The notes beneath the pieces were generated by a model. That model worked only from the letters and a program-made list of their open reading frames with translations. It was not told the origin of the DNA and made no database searches. From assembly GCA_003456175.1 (NCBI GenBank), contig DMPB01000157.1, positions 6,164 through 22,766 of the forward strand: a DNA stretch of 16,603 nucleotides, given 5' to 3'. The translations under genes and the position numbers were made by a program. Position 1 is the stretch's first letter. Every line of letters starts with the position of its first letter. Of the stretch, positions 14,227 through 16,603 are shown piece after piece. This stretch comes from Chitinophagaceae bacterium. GTDB taxonomy: Bacteria; Bacteroidota; Bacteroidia; Chitinophagales; Chitinophagaceae.

Positions 14227-15377
14227 GGCCTATAACTACTTGGAATGTTTACTACACGCTTGCTCAAGTAGGTTGCATTTTCAACATTTACCGTAAGGCA
14301 ATTTTTATACATAGGCAATTCGTTCATGAGTTGCCAAATAGGACGTGTCATTACCTTTTGCTCATTTGACTTTTGTAAAAAAGACTGTTGTTCCGCAGGG
14401 GCATTGAACACAAGCGTATTAAGCCAATAATTGGGTACTGTATTTTCAATACCGGTAACAAAACTTACATCAGTCAGTTCGTTAAAATATTTCGTGTATG
14501 TACTTGCCAAGTCTTTTTTATTGGTCAAAATTTTATCTAACTGCTCCAACTGTGCACAAGCCAATGCTGCATTGATATTGGGCATACGATAGTTGTAAGC
14601 TACTTCATCGTGTACAAACTCATAAGCATGTGGCAATTTAGCTGTGGTGCTTAAATGCTTTGCTCGTTGCGCTATTGCATCGTCGTTTGTAATAATGGCG
14701 CCACCGCCACCACAGGTAACAGTTTTATTACCATTGAAGCTAAATGTTCCCATAATACCAAAAGTTCCGGTATGCTTTTCTCCTACATAAGATCCTAAAC
14801 TTTCAGCTGCATCCTCAACTAGAGCAATGTGGTATTTACTGCAAAGTTCCGATATCGCTTCAATACGAGCTGGGAATCCAAAGGTATGCATTGGTACGCA
14901 AGCTACGATTCGCTTACCAGTATGTGTGTTGATAGCATAGCCTTCATCATTTACAACAACGTGCTTTTCTAAAAATTCAGCAAAGGCCGCTGGAGATAAG
15001 CCCAGAGTATCTTTATCAACGTCTATAAACACAGGACTTGCTCCGGTATGTGCAATGGCATTGGCAGTAGCAACAAAAGTTAGCGGCTGCGTTATTACTT
15101 CGGTATTATGTGTAGCACCAGCTATCTGTAATGCTAGATGTAATGCAGTGGTACCATTTACAGTTGCTATACAATGTTTTGCACCTGTAATTGATTGCAT
15201 CATAGCTTCAAACTGATGTACGTAAGCTCCAACACTTGACACAAATGTGCTTTCAATTGTATCTAAAACATACTTTTTTTCATTCCCTCCAAAGTAAGGT
15301 GCGTGTAATGGAATAAATGCCTCTGGCACCCGAAATACAGAGCGAATAAAATTGATGATGGGCTGTGCATTACTCAT
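14223..15377 (-). CDS. legC: LegC-like PLP-dependent nucleotide-sugar aminotransferase
   Basis: A 384-residue DegT/DnrJ/EryC1-fold aminotransferase that places an amino group at C4 of the 4-keto-6-deoxy sugar nucleotide. The N-terminal block IPLHAPYFGGNEKKYVLD and the following STFVSSVGAYVHQFE are strongly like the LegC subgroup. PLP residues are visible as D189 in VEDAAES and the Schiff-base lysine K218 in SFNGNKTVTCGGGGA, with GTTALHLAL (75-83) binding the phosphate. Length fits the subgroup. It lies 7 nt after the dehydratase stop and overlaps the synthase start by 4 nt, so order follows the pathway. A PseC-type role is less likely because the adjoining dehydratase is LegB-like, not PseB-like. 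Confidence 0.94.
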   Translation of the reverse strand: MSNAQPIINFIRSVFRVPEAFIPLHAPYFGGNEKKYVLDTIESTFVSSVGAYVHQFEAMMQSITGAKHCIATVNGTTALHLALQIAGATHNTEVITQPLTFVATANAIAHTGASPVFIDVDKDTLGLSPAAFAEFLEKHVVVNDEGYAINTHTGKRIVACVPMHTFGFPARIEAISELCSKYHIALVEDAAESLGSYVGEKHTGTFGIMGTFSFNGNKTVTCGGGGAIITNDDAIAQRAKHLSTTAKLPHAYEFVHDEVAYNYRMPNINAALACAQLEQLDKILTNKKDLASTYTKYFNELTDVSFVTGIENTVPNYWLNTLVFNAPAEQQSFLQKSNEQKVMTRPIWQLMNELPMYKNCLTVNVENATYLSKRVVNIPSSYRP

Positions 15378-15384
15378 TCGAATA

Positions 15385-16383
15385 CTATATGTTGTATATG
15401 TCGGCTTTGTATTTTTTTAAATTATCTTCTTGCTTAAACCAAGCTATCGTTTCCTTTAAGCCGTCAGCTAAACTGTATTGAGGCTGCCAACCTGTAAGTC
15501 TGGTTAATTTTTCTCTTGATCCGAACAACCTGAAAACCTCACTTTTTTCGGGTCTCATTCTTTGTTCATCGGTGGCAATGGATGCAAGTGGATTAATTTG
15601 TTGTATTAGCTCCTTCGCTAGATCCCCAACCGTGATTTCGCTCTGCGTGGCAATATTACAATCATTCCCTATCAATTCATCGCAAGCAGCTATAGCAGCA
15701 AATCCTGCTACGGTATCTTTAACAAACAATAAATCACGGGTTGGTGTAATATCTCCTAAGCGGATAGAAGTTGTACCACTCAATAACTGCGTGATGATAG
15801 TAGGAATAACTGCCCTTGCGCTTTGCCGAGGCCCATATGTGTTAAATGGACGTACTATAGTGATGGGTGTATTGAAACTTCTATAAAAGCTTTCCGCAAT
15901 ACAGTCTGCCCCAATTTTAGATGCTGAATAAGGACTTTGTGGCTGACGAGGATGCGCTTCTGTAATAGGAACGAACTGTGCTGTACCATATACTTCTGAG
16001 GTGCTTGTTACCAGTATACGTTCAGTACCAAGGTCTTTAGCAGCTTGAACAATATTAAGTGTTCCCTTAACGTTTGTATCGATGTAAGAGTCTGGTGAAT
16101 GGTAACTAAAAGGTATTGCTATCAAGGCCGCAAGATGAAAAACAACATCTACTCCTTGCATAGCAGTGCGTACGCCATTAGGATCACGTACATCACCCGC
16201 AAAAATTTCAATTTGCTGTAATTTATTTTTGGGAAGCGTATCTAGCCACCCCCAACTATTAAAAGAGTTATAGTAGACAAAAGCTTTGACATTACATCCT
16301 ACATCTAAGAGATGCTCCACTAAGTGACTACCTATGAAGCCATCGGCTCCTGTTACAAGTACCTTTTTTCCGCTGAGTTGCAT
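15385..16383 (-). CDS. legB: LegB-like NAD-dependent nucleotide-sugar 4,6-dehydratase
   Basis: A 332-residue extended short-chain dehydrogenase/reductase. The NAD-binding motif TGADGFIGSH is at 11-20, GDVRDP at 63-68, HLAALIAIPFSY at 83-94, TSTSEVYG at 126-133, and the catalytic Y152 and K156 lie in YSASK. NTYGPRQSARAVIPT follows at 181-195. The block FVYYNSFNSWGWLD (35-48) and the C-terminal KADIYNI ending are typical of the LegB subgroup, which makes the 4-keto-6-deoxy intermediate from GDP- or UDP-GlcNAc. It is the first committed step of the cassette. The ATG is preceded by TTAATTAAATAATT with no Shine-Dalgarno-like run, as in many Bacteroidota genes. It lies 10 nt after the kinase stop. 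Confidence 0.94.
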   Translation of the reverse strand: MQLSGKKVLVTGADGFIGSHLVEHLLDVGCNVKAFVYYNSFNSWGWLDTLPKNKLQQIEIFAGDVRDPNGVRTAMQGVDVVFHLAALIAIPFSYHSPDSYIDTNVKGTLNIVQAAKDLGTERILVTSTSEVYGTAQFVPITEAHPRQPQSPYSASKIGADCIAESFYRSFNTPITIVRPFNTYGPRQSARAVIPTIITQLLSGTTSIRLGDITPTRDLLFVKDTVAGFAAIAACDELIGNDCNIATQSEITVGDLAKELIQQINPLASIATDEQRMRPEKSEVFRLFGSREKLTRLTGWQPQYSLADGLKETIAWFKQEDNLKKYKADIYNI

Positions 16384-16393
16384 AATTATTTAA

Positions 16394-16603
16394 TTAATCG
16401 CCGTAACCATATTGATAGTAGCCTCCATAGCCATAACCATAATGGAAACTCTTGCTTTTAACACCATTGATCAATAAACAAAGGTTTTTAAAGCGTTCTT
16501 CTTCTTGCAGTTCATTGGCGTAGCCGATGGTTGCCTTTTGGGTGAACGTATGCCTTACAATGTACATGCTCACATCAGCATATTTGGCCAATCCTAAAGT
16601 ATT
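16394..16603 (-). CDS. wzc: C-terminal end of a Wzc-like bacterial tyrosine kinase (partial)
   Basis: The frame is open to the window edge and encodes the last 69 residues of a larger protein, beginning NTLGLAKYADVSMYIVR. An in-frame TTG at 16591 is an internal leucine codon, not a start. The AKYADVSMYIVRHTFT stretch matches the end of the kinase domain of polysaccharide co-polymerase tyrosine kinases, where the AD..L/MYVVR strand precedes the final helix. The tail ends in YGYGYGGYYQYGYGD, with seven tyrosines in the last 15 residues, the expected autophosphorylation cluster. Wzc controls chain length and export with a Wza-type outer membrane channel. The membrane and Walker regions lie beyond the right edge. 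Confidence 0.88.
   Translation of the reverse strand, partial: NTLGLAKYADVSMYIVRHTFTQKATIGYANELQEEERFKNLCLLINGVKSKSFHYGYGYGGYYQYGYGD

Noticed and set aside
13198..16383. Pseudaminic acid or plain Neu5Ac pathway
   Set aside because: The dehydratase and aminotransferase are of LegB and LegC type, and a CBS-nucleotidyltransferase is present. Neu5Ac synthesis needs neither dehydratase nor aminotransferase, and the pseudaminic route would need PseB/PseC/PseG-type proteins.
16394..16591. A small 65-residue Tyr-rich protein starting at TTG 16591
   Set aside because: The frame stays open to the window edge and the residues match the C-terminal part of a Wzc kinase, so this is a truncated large gene, not a small one.
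1..16603. Mobile elements, CRISPR, tRNA, riboswitch or terminator structures
   Set aside because: Coding density is nearly complete and the largest gap is 45 nt; I saw no terminal repeats, transposase motifs, regular repeat arrays or hairpin followed by a T-run in the gaps.

Overview
The window is a single, tightly packed, minus-strand polysaccharide export and biosynthesis locus. It very probably comes from a low-GC member of the Bacteroidota; a Chitinophagaceae- or Sphingobacteriia-like host is my best guess. The lineage call rests on three things: AT-rich gene starts without a clear Shine-Dalgarno sequence, a Wzc-type tyrosine kinase ending in a Tyr/Gly tail, and the gene repertoire. The sequence does not fix genus or species. 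Eighteen coding regions are supported, all read from high to low coordinates. Gaps run from 0 to 45 nt, several genes overlap, and I see no terminator, tRNA, rRNA, mobile element or CRISPR array. The segment looks like the middle of one long operon whose promoter lies beyond the right edge.

Right part (16603 to about 10340): the C-terminal tail of a Wzc-like kinase is followed by six sugar-nucleotide genes. In order these are a LegB-type 4,6-dehydratase, a LegC-type aminotransferase, a NeuB/LegI synthase, a NeuC/LegG 2-epimerase, a CBS-plus-nucleotidyltransferase protein of the PtmE type, and a NeuA/LegF cytidylyltransferase. Together they predict a CMP-activated legionaminic-acid-like nonulosonate made from a GDP-linked precursor. 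The N-acetyltransferase step (LegH) has no obvious gene inside the cassette.

Middle part (about 10340 to 8237): a Wzm-like permease and a Wzt-like ATPase with a C-terminal extension form an ABC exporter for a finished lipid-linked polysaccharide. This export mode is usually contrasted with the Wzx/Wzy/Wzc route, yet a Wzc tail stands at the head of the cluster.

Left part (8219 to 1): the variable assembly genes. They are a 477-residue KpsS-like/GT-B-like protein that may be the nonulosonate transferase, three GT2-like and three GT4-like glycosyltransferases, a CysE-type left-handed beta-helix acetyltransferase, and the first five codons of another gene. Sampled lines here look more AT-rich than the nonulosonate cassette, as expected for an exchangeable repeat-unit module.

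Reading the locus as a whole (inference): the cassette makes CMP-Leg or a relative, the transferases build an acetylated heteropolysaccharide containing it, and Wzm/Wzt moves it across the inner membrane. Two genes clearly start at TTG exactly 2 nt after the preceding stop codon, and a third may use TTG within a TTGA overlap, so translational coupling looks important.
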